Positions 24,825 through 25,005 of a stretch of 25,005 nucleotides of DNA are shown here, piece by piece. The first letter of the stretch is position 1, and each line of letters starts with the position of its first letter. Below the pieces are notes generated by a model, which was not told the DNA's origin, did not search any database, and was given only the letters and a program-made list of their open reading frames with translations. The translations under genes were made by a program, and so were the position numbers. This stretch comes from an uncultured Streptococcus sp. (lineage in GTDB: Bacteria; Bacillota; Bacilli; Lactobacillales; Streptococcaceae). Location: positions 1 through 25,005 of the forward strand of contig CAKPZX010000026.1 of assembly GCA_934215455.1 (NCBI GenBank), read 5' to 3'.

Positions 24825-25005
24825 ATGAAACCAACAAAACTACAATGGGAAGATGTTATTCAGTTTGAAGAAGTAAAAGGTTACGGTCAGCATATCTGGA
24901 GAGATGGTAATCATTTTTATTACGTTACTGAGGAGGGAGGAATTGCCCCTCAGCGTGTAGTTTATGAATTCCCATTAGAACTATTTCAATTATTAAAGTC
25001 TGGGG
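24825..25005 (+). CDS. B-family protein, copy 2 (partial, runs off window)
   Basis: The first 60 codons of a gene like that at 21662: MKPTKLQWEDVIQFEEVKG, YGQHIWRDGNHFYYV, GGIAPQRVVYEFPLELFQLL. It has three extra residues relative to copy 1 after IQFEE, restoring the A-type spacing. No strong ribosome site is visible (GTAATG upstream), so translation may be coupled to the A gene. The 3' end lies beyond the window. Confidence 0.75.
   Translation, partial: MKPTKLQWEDVIQFEEVKGYGQHIWRDGNHFYYVTEEGGIAPQRVVYEFPLELFQLLKSG

Larger units (their letters stand above)
24303..25005 (+). repeat. Direct repeat of the A-tail/A/B block, right copy (cut by window end)
   Basis: Second copy of 21140-21833. Its last 77 bases (24929-25005) are identical to the first copy, while the parts before it carry scattered differences. 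Confidence 0.9.

Overview
The window reads as a low-GC Gram-positive chromosome, most probably a mitis/sanguinis-group oral Streptococcus. The signs are strong AGGAGG ribosome sites, an msm/raf-type sugar operon whose sucrose phosphorylase is very close to Streptococcus mutans GtfA as I remember it, class II GalT, an LPXTG surface enzyme, and short hairpin intergenic repeats. The species is not established.

Layout. (1) 1-120: a structured intergenic repeat ending in a terminator hairpin. (2) 126-1920, minus: a two-gene FtsX/MacB-type ABC exporter resembling HrtAB. (3) 2065-2298, plus: a small two-helix membrane protein. (4) 2369-5227, minus: birA, a GalR-like LacI repressor, and an MsmR-type AraC regulator. 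(5) 5389-12263, plus: aga, msmE, msmF, msmG and gtfA, i.e. uptake of raffinose/melibiose-type sugars, release of galactose, and phosphorolysis of sucrose. A second copy of the 1-120 repeat lies between msmG and gtfA. No ABC ATPase gene is present for this importer. (6) 12388-14799: a wall-anchored GH3 beta-N-acetylhexosaminidase. (7) 15037-19415: the Leloir genes galK, galT and galE, with a HAD phosphatase gene between galK and galT. (8) 19544-20128: a YehR-like lipoprotein.

The sugar region looks like one regulatory unit. Aga releases galactose, which galKTE converts. CcpA-type cre boxes sit before aga, the GH3 gene and galK. TAGTAAA/TTTACTA inverted repeats sit before galR and galK. GalR and MsmR are encoded at the left edge of the cluster.

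(9) 20.2 kb to the end is different: visibly AT-rich, with small unrelated ORFs, broken fragments and paralogues. I read it as an orphan toxin/immunity array: an Imm63-like protein, a barstar-like protein, a barnase-like toxin tail remnant, a second toxin-tail-like remnant split over three frames, several unassigned small proteins, and a recurring pair of paralogous genes (called A and B here). The A-tail/A/B block occurs twice, exactly 3163 bp apart at the gene starts, so it forms direct repeats flanking the toxin/immunity material. No full-length delivery protein lies in the window. This array is the most interesting part of the sequence.
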